From Sorangium cellulosum So0157-2 (lineage in GTDB: Bacteria > Myxococcota_A > Polyangia > Polyangiales > Polyangiaceae), in the NCBI RefSeq assembly GCF_000418325.1, contig NC_021658.1, forward strand, positions 6,311,501 through 6,375,500: 64,000 bases of DNA. Direction: 5' to 3'. Position numbers and translations under genes: made by a program. Below, one piece after another: positions 52,453 through 64,000 of the stretch (position 1 is the first letter of the stretch; every line of letters begins with the position of its first letter). A model generated the notes under the pieces. It was given only the letters and a program-made list of their open reading frames with translations, had not been told where the DNA came from and did no database searches.

Positions 52453-52757
52453 GCAGCCGCCGTCTCACGAATCCCCCGGAATGTCAACGTCTTCCGCGCG
52501 GAGTGATGCGCAGAGACCGGAGAAACCCGGACGATCTCGCGCCGGCCGCCGCCCCCGTCCCGGCGCTCGATCGCTGGCTCGGGCGCCTGTCCAGTGTGAA
52601 TTTGCCGCTCTACCAAATGAAATGCGGCAAGATCCGAAACTCATCGACAATCCATGTCGACCCGCCGCCCGCGGCGCCGGCGCGGGCCACGCCGGTGGGC
52701 AGAGGTCGACTCGCTGCTCGCGGCGACCCCGGCGCGGCGGGGCGCGGGGGCGGTCGA
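52453..52757. other. Intergenic region
   Basis: 305 bp between two minus-strand genes, so it should contain the promoter of the H1-like gene. It is less GC-rich around 52600-52650. No gene, RNA or clear repeat seen. Confidence 0.4.
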
Positions 52758-53030
52758 TCAAGCCGCCTTGACCGCACGGAGCGACGGGATGCGCAGGGGG
52801 CGGAGCGGCGCCGCCGCGAAGGCCGCGCCGAGCGCGAGCCCGCGGAACGTCAGCCGCATCCGCAGGGCATCGAGGTAGCCCTCGCGGTGAAGGGCGGTGA
52901 TCACCCGGCGGACGTCCGTCCGGCGCACCGCGAGGGCCGTGGTCAATGTTTCGAGGGTCACCGTCTTGCCCTCGCTCTGGAGGGAGAGCAGCGTCCGGAG
53001 AAGATGCGGAACGAGGTCCTTGTCGGTCAT
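52758..53030 (-). CDS. Small winged-helix regulator
   Basis: 90 residues. One wHTH: PHLLRTLLSLQSEGK, then VTLETLTTALAVRRTDVRRVITALHREGYL (shortened: ALAVRRTDVRRVITALHREG as the recognition helix and wing). The C-terminal 25 residues are hydrophobic/basic. No effector domain, so a simple DNA-binding regulator. A perfect dyad lies 14-28 bp upstream of its ATG, suggesting autoregulation and control of the divergent heptose operon. ATG 53030 has no strong ribosome-binding site. Confidence 0.78.
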   Translation of the reverse strand: MTDKDLVPHLLRTLLSLQSEGKTVTLETLTTALAVRRTDVRRVITALHREGYLDALRMRLTFRGLALGAAFAAAPLRPLRIPSLRAVKAA

Positions 53031-53043
53031 GGCGCCGACCCTA

Positions 53044-53058
53044 GTTCAGTAGCTGAAC
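53044..53058. promoter_or_regulatory. Perfect 15-bp dyad upstream of the winged-helix gene
   Basis: GTTCAG-TAG-CTGAAC, with arms 53044-53049 and 53053-53058. It lies 14 bp upstream of the regulator's ATG and about 95 bp upstream of the divergent hddC start. Size and placement fit a dimeric repressor operator. Confidence 0.55.
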
Positions 53059-53152
53059 GGTCGTACAGTTTGTGGCGACGATTTCTTCGGGCCGCCGGCG
53101 GGAGCGCCCGAGGCGCGCCGAAGGTGGCCGTCGTCTGTGGTACGTCCCGCTG

Positions 53153-53899
53153 GTGCGCCCCGACGCCCTCTCCCCCCAGGCCGTGATCCTCGCCGGCGGG
53201 CTCGGCACCCGGATGCGCCCGCGGACGGAACGCACGCCGAAGTTCCTCTTGCCGGTGGCCGGCAGGCCGTTCGGGGCGTGGCTCCTCGATCGGCTCGCCG
53301 CCGCGGGCTTCGGCGAGGCGGTCCTCTGCGTGGGTCACCTGGGCGAGGCCGTGCGCGCGGCGATGGGCGACCGGTTCGCGGGGCTGCCGCTCCGTTACGC
53401 CGACGACGGCCCCGAGCTCCTGGGCACGGCCGGCGCGCTGCGGCGCGCGCTGCCCCACCTGGCCCCTGTGTTCCTCATGACCTACGGCGACTCCTATCTC
53501 CCCTTCGATTACCTGGCCCCGCTCCGGGACCTCGACGCGCACCCGGGCGCGCTCGGCACGATGGCCGTGTACCGGAACGAGGGTCGACTGGACGCCTCGA
53601 ACACGGCCGTCTCGGGCGACCTCGTGGCGCGTTACGAGAAGCGCCGCGCGGACGCCCCGCCCGACCCTGCCCTCGATCACATCGATTACGGCGCGACCGC
53701 GCTCCGCCGCGAGGTCGTCGAGGCGCTGCCGGCGGACACGCCGCTCGGCTTCGATGCGGTGCAGCGGGACCTCGCGGCGCGCGGCCGCCTGCGGGCGCTC
53801 CCGGTCGCGGCACGCTTCTACGAGGTCGGCTCCGAGCGTGGCCTCCGCGATCTCGAGGCCGCGCTCGGGGCCCCGGCCGCGGCGGAGGAGCGGGGATGA
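53153..53899 (+). CDS. hddC: D-glycero-alpha-D-manno-heptose-1-P guanylyltransferase (HddC-like)
   Basis: 248 residues. Makes GDP-heptose from heptose-1-phosphate and GTP. Nucleotide-binding AVILAGGLGTRMRPRTE (residues 11-27) with TPKFLLPVAGRPF, then FLMTYGDSYLPFDY. The short length, and the gene order next to hddA, gmhA and gmhB, point to HddC rather than a general mannose guanylyltransferase. GTG 53153 is chosen; the frame opens at 53072. The stop overlaps the next ATG (ATGA). Confidence 0.88.
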   Translation: MRPDALSPQAVILAGGLGTRMRPRTERTPKFLLPVAGRPFGAWLLDRLAAAGFGEAVLCVGHLGEAVRAAMGDRFAGLPLRYADDGPELLGTAGALRRALPHLAPVFLMTYGDSYLPFDYLAPLRDLDAHPGALGTMAVYRNEGRLDASNTAVSGDLVARYEKRRADAPPDPALDHIDYGATALRREVVEALPADTPLGFDAVQRDLAARGRLRALPVAARFYEVGSERGLRDLEAALGAPAAAEERG

Positions 53900-54891
53900 T
53901 CGTCTCCCGCGCCCCGGTCCGCTTCTCCCTCGGCGGCGGCGGGACCGATCTGCCTGCCTACTCCGATCGCTTCGGCGGCTACCTCGTGTCGGCCGCCATC
54001 GACAAGTACATCTACGTCACGGCCAACAAGCGCTTCCACCGCGACATCCGCCTCGCCTACTCGAAGACCGAGATCGTCCCCTCGGTCGACCGGATCGAGC
54101 ACCCCATCTTCCGGGAGGCGCTCCGGATGATGGGAATCGAGCACTCGATCGAGCTCACGAGCGTCGCGGATCTCCCCGCGAACTCGGGCCTCGGCTCGTC
54201 GAGCTCGTTCACGGTCGCGCTCCTCAACGCCCTGCACGCCTACAAGCGCGACTTCGTGTCGTCCGAGCAGCTCGCGCGCGAGGCGTGCGCCATCGAGATC
54301 GAGCGCCTCGGGGAGCCGATCGGCAAGCAGGATCAGTACATCGCCGCCTTCGGCAACGTCACCGCGTTCACGTTCTCGCCGGACGGCTCGGTGCACGTCG
54401 AGCCCGTGCCGGTCCGCGACGAGGTGCTGGACGAGCTCGAGAGCAACCTGCTCATCGTGTGGAGCGGCATCGAGCGGCCGGCCAGGGTCGTGCTCTCCGA
54501 GCAGGGGCGGCGGCTGCACGATCTCGAGCCCGCGGTGGTCGAGCGGATGCACCGCATCAAGGAGATCGGCCGCGATGTGCACCGGATCCTCGTCTCCGGC
54601 AAGCTCGACGATTACGGCGAGCTCCTGCACGCCCACTGGACCCAGAAGCGTAAGCTCGCCTCCAAGATGACCGACGAGGTCCTCGACGAGATCTACGAGA
54701 TCGCCCGGGGCGCCGGGGCGCTCGGCGGCAAGCTGATGGGGGCCGGCGGCGGCGGGTTCTTCATGTTCTACGTCCGCCCGGCGGAGAAGCGCCGGGTGCT
54801 GGAGGCGCTCGCCGCGAGGGGCCTGCGCGTGCTGCGCTTCCGCTTCGATCTCGACGGCGCGCGCATCGTCGCGAACCTGCACCGATCGTGA
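53896..54891 (+). CDS. hddA: D-glycero-alpha-D-manno-heptose-7-P kinase (GHMP family)
   Basis: 331 residues. Phosphorylates heptose-7-P at C1. Typical GHMP layout: N-terminal SRAPVRFSLGGGGTDLPAYS (residues 4-23), ATP loop LPANSGLGSSSSF (93-105), and C-terminal GGKLMGAGGGGFFMFY (shortened: GAGGGGFF). The GGGGTDLP and AGGGGF motifs belong to HddA. ATG overlaps the hddC stop (ATGA). 61 bp before gmhA. Confidence 0.93.
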   Translation: MIVSRAPVRFSLGGGGTDLPAYSDRFGGYLVSAAIDKYIYVTANKRFHRDIRLAYSKTEIVPSVDRIEHPIFREALRMMGIEHSIELTSVADLPANSGLGSSSSFTVALLNALHAYKRDFVSSEQLAREACAIEIERLGEPIGKQDQYIAAFGNVTAFTFSPDGSVHVEPVPVRDEVLDELESNLLIVWSGIERPARVVLSEQGRRLHDLEPAVVERMHRIKEIGRDVHRILVSGKLDDYGELLHAHWTQKRKLASKMTDEVLDEIYEIARGAGALGGKLMGAGGGGFFMFYVRPAEKRRVLEALAARGLRVLRFRFDLDGARIVANLHRS

Positions 54892-54952
54892 GCTCTCGCG
54901 CCGGCGCGCCGCTCGCTGGGCATCTCGCGGGGATTCTGGCTATAGATCGACC

Positions 54953-55573
54953 ATGCCGCAGCGCACGCACGACTTCGTGGAAAAGTACCTTCGCGAGACG
55001 GCCGAGATCGCCCTCGCGACGAGCCCGGACGACATGGCGCGGGTCATCGAGATCCTCTTCGAGGCGTACCGGAACGACCGCACCATCTACACGTGCGGCA
55101 ACGGCGGCTCGGCGGCCAACGCGAGCCACCTCGCCTGCGACATCGCCAAGTTCACGTGGGTCGAAGGCAAGCGCCGCTTCAAGTGCACCTCGCTCTGCGA
55201 CAACGCGGCCCTCCTCAGCGCCCTGACCAACGACGTCGGCTTCAACCGGATCTTCCTCGAGCAGCTCGACGGCCGCATCGTCGCCGGCGACGTGCTCGTG
55301 TGCCTGAGCGTGCACGGCGGCTCGGGCGCCGATCGGGCCGGCCCGTGGTCGCAGAACCTGGTGGCCGCCGCGGACTTCGCGAGGAAGGCGGGGGCCAAGG
55401 TGGTCGCGCTCGTCGGCTACGACGGCGGCGCGCTGCGCCAGATGGCCGACGCCAGCGTGATCGTGCCGAGGACGCGCGCCGGCTACACGTCGACGCCGCA
55501 CGTCGAGGGCTTCCACGAGGTCTACCACCACCTGATCTGCGAGCGGCTCCTGCAGCTCGTGGCCGAGAGCTGA
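54953..55573 (+). CDS. gmhA: Phosphoheptose isomerase (SIS domain)
   Basis: 206 residues. Isomerises sedoheptulose-7-P to heptose-7-P. SIS motif TCGNGGSAANASHLACDIAK (about residues 47-66), with LVCLSVHGGSGAD and the final ...HEVYHHLICERLL. No Zn-binding deviations noted. ATG 54953. 7 bp before gmhB. Confidence 0.93.
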   Translation: MPQRTHDFVEKYLRETAEIALATSPDDMARVIEILFEAYRNDRTIYTCGNGGSAANASHLACDIAKFTWVEGKRRFKCTSLCDNAALLSALTNDVGFNRIFLEQLDGRIVAGDVLVCLSVHGGSGADRAGPWSQNLVAAADFARKAGAKVVALVGYDGGALRQMADASVIVPRTRAGYTSTPHVEGFHEVYHHLICERLLQLVAES

Positions 55574-55580
55574 GCGCCGC

Positions 55581-56192
55581 GTGGCGAGGCGCGGGATCGT
55601 CCTCGACCGCGACGGCACCCTCATCGACGTGGTGCGCGATCCCGAGCTCGGCGTGGTCGTGACGGCGTTCCACCCGGATCAGATCCGCCTCCTGCCGGGC
55701 GCGCTCGAGGGCCTGCGGCGGCTCGCGGACGCGGGGTTCTTGCTGGCGATCGCGACCAACCAGCCGGGGGCGGCGAAGGGCCAGGTCCCCTGGTGGGCGA
55801 TCGAGCGCACGAACCGCGCGCTCGTCGACGGGCTGCGCGCGGCCGGCGTCGAGATCGCGGCGCTCGCGGCGTGCCCACACCACCCCGAGGGCGGTCCCGG
55901 CGGCGATCCGGCGCTGATCGGCCCGTGCGACTGCAGGAAGCCGAAGCCGGGGATGCTCACGGGGCTCGCGCGCGATCTCGATCTCGACGTCGCCGCGAGC
56001 TGGATGATCGGCGACGCGCCGAGCGACGTGGCGGCCGCGCGCGCCGCGGGCATGCGGGCGGGCCTGCTCCTGGATCGACGCCGCTGCGAGCTGTGCCCGC
56101 TGCGGGGCGAGGCCGACCTCCCCTGCCCCGATCGCGCGGCGCCGCGGCTCGATCTGCTGGCCGCGGAGATCCTCGCCGAGCCGCGCGGCTAG
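55581..56192 (+). CDS. gmhB: Heptose-bisphosphate 7-phosphatase (GmhB)
   Basis: 203 residues. HAD phosphatase removing the 7-phosphate: motif I VLDRDGTLIDV (Asp9, Asp11), motif II AIATNQPGAAKG, the Zn-binding cysteines (CPHHPEG..CDCRKPKPGM), and motif IV MIGDAPSDVAAA. An unusual C-terminal Cys pair (RRCELCPLRG) follows. GTG 55581 lies 7 bp after the gmhA stop. Last gene of the heptose operon; 23 bp from the PATAN-domain gene on the other strand. Confidence 0.92.
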   Translation: MARRGIVLDRDGTLIDVVRDPELGVVVTAFHPDQIRLLPGALEGLRRLADAGFLLAIATNQPGAAKGQVPWWAIERTNRALVDGLRAAGVEIAALAACPHHPEGGPGGDPALIGPCDCRKPKPGMLTGLARDLDLDVAASWMIGDAPSDVAAARAAGMRAGLLLDRRRCELCPLRGEADLPCPDRAAPRLDLLAAEILAEPRG

Positions 56193-56215
56193 CGGGGCGC
56201 GCGGCTCCCCGACGG

Positions 56216-57502
56216 CTACCTGGGCGCGAGCGGGCCCACGAGCGCGGCGACGCGCTTGGACAGCGGGGGCTGGTTGTCGCTGCGCCTCGAGAGCGGGATG
56301 CCCTCGGGCGACAGGCGCAGGCACGGCTCCGCGACGAACATGGCGAACGAGACGTACTCGCGCAGCCACTGCGACAGCATCGCCTCGGCCTGCTCGGCGC
56401 CGGCGATGAGCGTCGCGTTCTCGAGCAGCCTCGCGGGCTCGAACGTCCCGTCCGGCGCGGGCCCGGCCCCGCGGAAGAGGGCGTCGTAGATGCCCGCGCC
56501 CGCGACGAACGCGGCGAGCTGCCAGCGCACCTCGTCGCCCCGCTGGGCCCCGTCGACGGCGGAGAGGATCGACGCGATCGCCTCGTTGAAGAGCGCGATG
56601 CCGGCGGCGGCGCCCGTCGGCCCGGGCGCGCGCACCACGACCCGCCCGGACTGCGCCAGCTGGAAGAGCGCCCGCGTGGTCTCGAACTCCCCCTGCCCGA
56701 GCGCGCGCGCCACCTCCGCCACCGATCGCTGCCCGTCGACGGCGTCGTACACCGCGCGGAGCTCCTCCGGCGGCGGGCCGCGATCCGGCAGGCGCGCGGG
56801 CACGTGCTGATCCGACGGGATCCGCTCGCGGAAATAGCGCAGCTCGTCCATGCGGCGCACCGCCTCGAGGAGCAGCGCGTGGACCGGGAGGCTGTGGCGC
56901 GTCGGGATCTGCTCCTCCTCGAAGCCCGCGAGGAAGTAGAACATCCCCTCGCCCGCGAGGAGCACCCGGTAGGCGATCTCCTCCGCCTGCGCGCTGAGCA
57001 GCTGGTAGAGCCGCTCGCGCGGCACGAAGCCGAGCTTCACCGCGGTCTCGCCGAAGCGCACGTCCGGCGCCGCGGCGGCGAGCGTCGCGTCGACCTGCGG
57101 CCGCGAGAGCGCGCCGTAGCGGTAGAGCACCTCGCCGATGCGCTCGCCCGGGGCGCTCGAGCGCGCGGCGACGGCGTGGCCCGGCTCGAAGAACAGCGAC
57201 CGGCTCTCCGCGCCGTCGATCACGGCGAGCTCGCCGGACCACCCCGCCTGCCCGATGAGCGAGACGACGTCGCAGAGCGCGCCCGGCCCCACGATCTGCC
57301 CGGCGAGCCGGAGCGGCGGGGCCGCCGGCGCGTCGGCCGGCGCCTCCTTCCCCACGTGGCGCATCACGACGAGGTGGCCGGGCGCGGGCAGCAGCTGGAA
57401 CACCCCCTGCCGCGCGCGCAGGCGCTTGCTGGCGTCCAGGTCGACGGGGTGCGCCGTGCCGGTCGCGTCGATGCGCACGAGCGAGCGGTGCTCTTCGGTC
57501 AT
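56216..57502 (-). CDS. PATAN (DUF4388) domain protein
   Basis: 428 residues. Residues about 65-140 carry the PATAN domain (GALCDVVSLIGQAGWSGELAVI, LFFEPGHAVAARS, GERIGEVLYRYGALSRPQVD), a partner-binding module common in gliding and signalling proteins of myxobacteria and cyanobacteria. A second similar half follows (about 140-290, RLYQLLSAQAEEIAYRVL). The C-terminus (320-428) is helical without recognised motifs. No enzyme domain. Likely cytosolic signalling scaffold. ATG 57502; divergent from the MoxR gene. Confidence 0.82.
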   Translation of the reverse strand: MTEEHRSLVRIDATGTAHPVDLDASKRLRARQGVFQLLPAPGHLVVMRHVGKEAPADAPAAPPLRLAGQIVGPGALCDVVSLIGQAGWSGELAVIDGAESRSLFFEPGHAVAARSSAPGERIGEVLYRYGALSRPQVDATLAAAAPDVRFGETAVKLGFVPRERLYQLLSAQAEEIAYRVLLAGEGMFYFLAGFEEEQIPTRHSLPVHALLLEAVRRMDELRYFRERIPSDQHVPARLPDRGPPPEELRAVYDAVDGQRSVAEVARALGQGEFETTRALFQLAQSGRVVVRAPGPTGAAAGIALFNEAIASILSAVDGAQRGDEVRWQLAAFVAGAGIYDALFRGAGPAPDGTFEPARLLENATLIAGAEQAEAMLSQWLREYVSFAMFVAEPCLRLSPEGIPLSRRSDNQPPLSKRVAALVGPLAPR

Positions 57503-57631
57503 CGCCGCGATCTCTAACCCAGCGCGGAGAGGGCGGCCACGGCCGGCCGGCGGCCGCGGCCGGCCTCGCGCGCGCCGCGCCGCGCCGCGCCGCCGCCCGG
57601 GCGACCGCGCGGGGCGTGCTACCGTCCCGCC

Positions 57632-58625
57632 GTGACGCCCCCCCCGGATCACGACGGCGGCGCGCCCGGCGATCGGAGCGCCCGCGACGACACCCCCGCC
57701 ACCGCGGACGAGCTCGAGGCGCGCCTCGCGGCGGCCCGCTACATCGCCGATCCGGCGACCTCGCTCGCGCTGTGGCTCGCCCTCCGCATGGAGCGGCCGC
57801 TCCTGCTCGAAGGGCCGGCCGGCGTCGGCAAGACCGAGCTCGCCCGCGCCGCGGCCGAGGCGCTCGGTCGCGGGCTCATCCGGCTCCAGTGCTACGAGGG
57901 CCTCGACGAGGCAAAGGCGCTGTACGAGTGGGACTACGCGAAGCAGATGCTCTACACGCAGCTCCTGCGCGACGCGGTCGCGAAGGAGATCGCCGGCGCC
58001 GCGAGCCTCGCCGCCGCCGCGCGCGCGATCGCGGGGAGCGAGGCGTCGTTCTTCAGCGAGCACTTCTTGATCGCGCGCCCGCTCCTCGCGGCGCTGCGCC
58101 GCGCCGCTCCTGTCGTCCTCCTCATCGACGAGGTCGATCGCGCCGACCCGGAGTTCGAGGCGTTCCTGCTGGAGGTGCTCGCCGACATGCAGGTCACGAT
58201 CCCCGAGCTCGGCACGATCCGCGCGGCGCATCCGCCGCTCGTCCTGCTCACCACGAACGCGACGCGCGAGATGACCGAAGCGCTGCGCCGCCGTTGCCTG
58301 CACGCGTTCCTGGACTACCCGCCGCCGTCGCGCGAGATCGCCATCCTGAGGGTCGCCCTCCCGGGGATCGAGCCCCGCCTCGCCGCGCAGATCGTCGCGT
58401 TCGTCGCCGGCCTCAGGGCCATGGATCTGCGGAAATCCCCCGCCATCAGCGAGACGATCGACTGGGCGCGCGCGCTGCTCCTGCTCGGCAAGCGCGCGAT
58501 CACCCCGGAGCTCGCCCGCGACACGCTCGGCGTCCTCCTCAAGCACCAGAGCGACCGCGCCGACGCCGAGGCGAAGCTCGGCGCCCTGGCGCGGGCCGCC
58601 GAGAGCGCGGGCGCGGCCGAGCCGC

Positions 58626-58633
<8 letters not shown>
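57632..58633 (+). CDS. MoxR-family AAA+ ATPase
   Basis: 333 residues. Walker A GPAGVGKT (61-68), sensor and Walker B VVLLIDEVDRADPEFEAF (about 162-179), MoxR insert helix ASFFSEHFLIARPLLAAL, and Arg finger ALRRRCLHAFLDYPPP. MoxR proteins are chaperones that assemble metallo- or VWA-domain complexes; the usual VWA partner is not in the window. GTG 57632. Its stop overlaps the dnaE stop tail-to-tail by 8 bp. Confidence 0.9.
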
Positions 58634-62264
<3,631 letters not shown>

Positions 62265-62409
62265 AGCGGGGCTTCCAGGTGGCTTCTCATCGTCGTGCGA
62301 ATCGGGAAAGACCGGCAATCAGGGAGAACGAAATTGGAAGGCATTTGGACGACCGACCGTCGCGTGCCTGCGAGCTCACATATAGCGCATTGCGCAGCGG
62401 GGATCGTCC

Positions 62410-62439
62410 TTGATGAGGCGCGCGAGCCGGCGCTAGCAT
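62410..62439 (+). promoter_or_regulatory. Candidate promoter for the downstream lipoprotein gene
   Basis: TTGATG (62410-62415), 18-bp spacer, TAGCAT (62434-62439): 4/6 matches to each sigma70 box. A transcript would start near 62446, giving a leader of about 50 nt before ATG 62499. Confidence 0.4.
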
Positions 62440-62498
62440 GTGCGCCCGTTTGAGAGCACTTGCCTGATTTGGGGTGGGGTTTCCAGAAAGTGAGGTCG

Positions 62499-63578
62499 AT
62501 GATGCGCCTTTCCCGTATCGCCGTCGCGGTTTATTTGGCGACGGCGCTCCTGTCCGTCGCCGGCTGTGGTTCCGACGAGGCCACGCCGCCGCCCGCTGAA
62601 CAAGACGTCGACCTCGGCCAGCCGCCCGGGCCGGGGCCGGAGCAGGCCGGTGACGGCGAGGGGGTCGCGTTCGCGATCGACCGCCTCTTCCTCGGCGACA
62701 CGGATCGCAACGGGGACAAGGTGCCCGGCAGCTGGAAGCAGTTCGGCTTCAACATCGACGGCAAGGTGTCCAGCACCATCTCGGAGGACCTGTGCAAGCC
62801 GGTCGACGGCGCCGCCCCTTCGGACGTCTATCCGGACGGCGCCGGCGGCATCGACAACTCCTTCGGAAACAAGCTCGTCAGCCTCATTGCGACTCTCCTG
62901 CCCGAGCCGTCGACCAAGGTCAGCGACGCCATCGCCAACGGCGATTTCACGGTGATCCTGAAGGTCGACGGGCTCGGCGCGCAGTCGTCCTACAACCCGC
63001 TCACCGCGAAGCTCTATGGCGGCGCCACCCTGGGCACGGCGCCCGTCTGGAACGGCAGCGACAAGTGGCCCGTCGTCCCGGAGCTGCTCGAGGACGCTCA
63101 GGACATCGAGAGCGCCAAGGTCGTGTTCCCGGCCAGCTACGTCGTCGACAACACGTGGGTTTCTGGCCCGGAGTCGCAGGTCACCTTCAAGCTGAACCTG
63201 ACGATCTCGGGGACCACCATCGGCCTCACGATCCGCAACGTGAGGATCGCGATGGACATCGAGCCCGATCGCACGTCGGTCGTCAACGGCACCATCGCGG
63301 GCGTGCTCGAGACGGCCGTCCTCGTCGAGGAGCTGCGCAGCGTCATCGGCGCCATCCAGCCGACCTTCTGCGAGGGCGCGGGGCTGGATACGACCCTCGA
63401 CCAGGTCCGTCGCGCCTCGGACATCCTGAAGGACGGCAGCCAGGACCCGGGCCAGGAGTGCAACGCCATCTCCATCGGCATCGGGTTCACGGCGCGACAG
63501 GTGCAGCTGGGCGAGATCGCGCCCCCTGCCGAGACGAGCGGCGTGCCGTGCGGGGAAGCGCCCCCGGACGAGGGCTGA
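62499..63578 (+). CDS. Hypothetical lipoprotein
   Basis: 359 residues. Signal peptide with lipobox LLSVAGC (Cys23), a Pro-rich acidic spacer, then a beta-rich body with DTDRNGDKVPGSW (about 73-85), a calcium-loop-like stretch, and repeated WNGSDKWP/WVSGPESQ strands. Family not recognised; similar large lipoproteins of unknown role are common in this group. Two adjacent ATGs (62499, 62502) are possible. Followed by two hairpins (63615-63658). Confidence 0.78.
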   Translation: MMRLSRIAVAVYLATALLSVAGCGSDEATPPPAEQDVDLGQPPGPGPEQAGDGEGVAFAIDRLFLGDTDRNGDKVPGSWKQFGFNIDGKVSSTISEDLCKPVDGAAPSDVYPDGAGGIDNSFGNKLVSLIATLLPEPSTKVSDAIANGDFTVILKVDGLGAQSSYNPLTAKLYGGATLGTAPVWNGSDKWPVVPELLEDAQDIESAKVVFPASYVVDNTWVSGPESQVTFKLNLTISGTTIGLTIRNVRIAMDIEPDRTSVVNGTIAGVLETAVLVEELRSVIGAIQPTFCEGAGLDTTLDQVRRASDILKDGSQDPGQECNAISIGIGFTARQVQLGEIAPPAETSGVPCGEAPPDEG

Positions 63579-64000
63579 GCGCCGCGCGACTCCCATCCAG
63601 CGCCGGCGATCCCGGCGGAGCCCTCGTCGAGGGCTCCGCGGGCACCTCCCGGGTGCCCCCTCGCCAGAGCTCCCCACAGCCTGCGACCTGCTCAGCCCGC
63701 CCGCGCTCTGCGTGAAGATCGTGCTCTCCGTTGAGCCGTCGCGCGCCCCGCGAGCGTCTCAGGAATCGACCCCGCCCGTCCAGGGTACGCGCTCCAGCGA
63801 GGGAGGCCTTGGCGGCGTGCTCTCTCGGTCCGCCCGCTCGTGGGGGGTCCGCGAGGCGCCCTCTTCCTGGTTTCGTTCGTCCCAACTTTTCGCTAGAAGG
63901 CGGCATCGCTTCGAGCGTCCACCACGCAAATACCCGATGGCAGTGAAGATTCATGGCGAGCTGCCGTCCCAGGGCGTCAGCCCGGCGGGTTGCCGACGCG
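63579..64000. other. Right-end region without a confident gene
   Basis: 422 bp. Holds the tandem hairpins above. A frame opens at ATG 63937 and runs off the window (21 codons, MAVKIHGELPSQG...), which may be the start of a gene, but it is too short to judge. Everything else looks non-coding. Confidence 0.35.
63615..63658 (+). terminator. Tandem hairpins after the lipoprotein gene
   Basis: First: GCGGAGCCCTC (63615-63625) pairs with GAGGGCTCCGC (63629-63639) over GTC. Second: GGGCACC (63640-63646) pairs with GGTGCCC (63652-63658). Both perfect, back to back, 37 bp after the stop. No T-run. Confidence 0.6.

Noticed and set aside
52600..52660. tRNA-like GGTAGAGC string on the minus strand
   Set aside because: No acceptor stem, anticodon arm or TPsiC arm can be formed around it.
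63937..64000. Possible new gene starting at ATG 63937
   Set aside because: Only 21 codons are visible, with no ribosome-binding site or family feature, so it was not called as a gene.

Overview
The window is about 72% G+C, nearly every gene has third-position G/C bias, and starts are often GTG or TTG. It contains three Hanks-type Ser/Thr protein kinases, many Gly- or Cys-rich lipoproteins, PATAN/DUF4388 and STAS proteins, and a large secreted metalloprotease with Cys-rich repeats. This combination points to a myxobacterium of the Polyangiales, Sorangium/Polyangium type (inferred from gene content only). I see no tRNA, rRNA, CRISPR array, insertion sequence or phage gene. It reads as ordinary chromosome.

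Layout. 1-4.8 kb: a truncated nicotinate phosphoribosyltransferase, divergent from a folD-esterase-methyltransferase-lipoprotein run. 4.8-10.5 kb (minus): an ABC transporter pair and a 1188-residue lipoprotein metalloprotease. 11-14.1 kb (plus): a DUF72 protein and a PYROXD2-like flavoprotein. 14.2-17.5 kb (minus): a Gly-repeat lipoprotein, a sugar nucleotidyltransferase and a Ser/Thr kinase fused to a degenerate GGDEF domain. 17.8-22.9 kb (plus): two lipoproteins separated by a 42-bp tandem-palindrome array, then gyrA. 23.1-31.2 kb (minus): ChaC, a kinase/STAND-type NTPase, a saccharopine-dehydrogenase-like oxidoreductase, an amidase and an outer-membrane-type protein. 31.7-40.5 kb (plus): a branched-chain amino-acid operon headed by a leader peptide and attenuator, with genes orf139-ilvB-ilvN-ilvC-leuA-cimA-leuB. 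40.6-46.8 kb: an ABM-domain protein, a STAS/RsbR-like pair, a Gly/Trp-rich exported protein, a NarK-type transporter and a membrane-anchored kinase. 47-52.5 kb: a tRNA-dihydrouridine synthase, a HAD 5'-nucleotidase, an rsbT-rsbX-rsbS stressosome-type module and a histone-H1-like protein. 52.7-56.2 kb: a winged-helix regulator with its own dyad, then hddC-hddA-gmhA-gmhB for GDP-heptose. 56.2-64 kb: a PATAN-domain protein, a MoxR ATPase, dnaE convergent with it, and a lipoprotein.

How the genes work together. The ilv-leu operon makes the valine, leucine and isoleucine skeletons, with isoleucine entering through citramalate, and carries a clear transcription attenuator. The four heptose genes form a near-complete route from sedoheptulose-7-P to GDP-D-glycero-alpha-D-manno-heptose. 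The rsbT/X/S cluster, with an RsbR-like/STAS pair 8 kb away, indicates partner-switching stress signalling, but no sigma factor or other output gene is in the window.

The strongest unusual signals are the attenuator with its rare CTA/ATT codons, the kinase-GGDEF pseudo-cyclase fusion, the 42-bp array of paired palindromes, a GyrA with leucine at the quinolone-resistance serine position, and a perfect 15-bp dyad just upstream of the small winged-helix gene.
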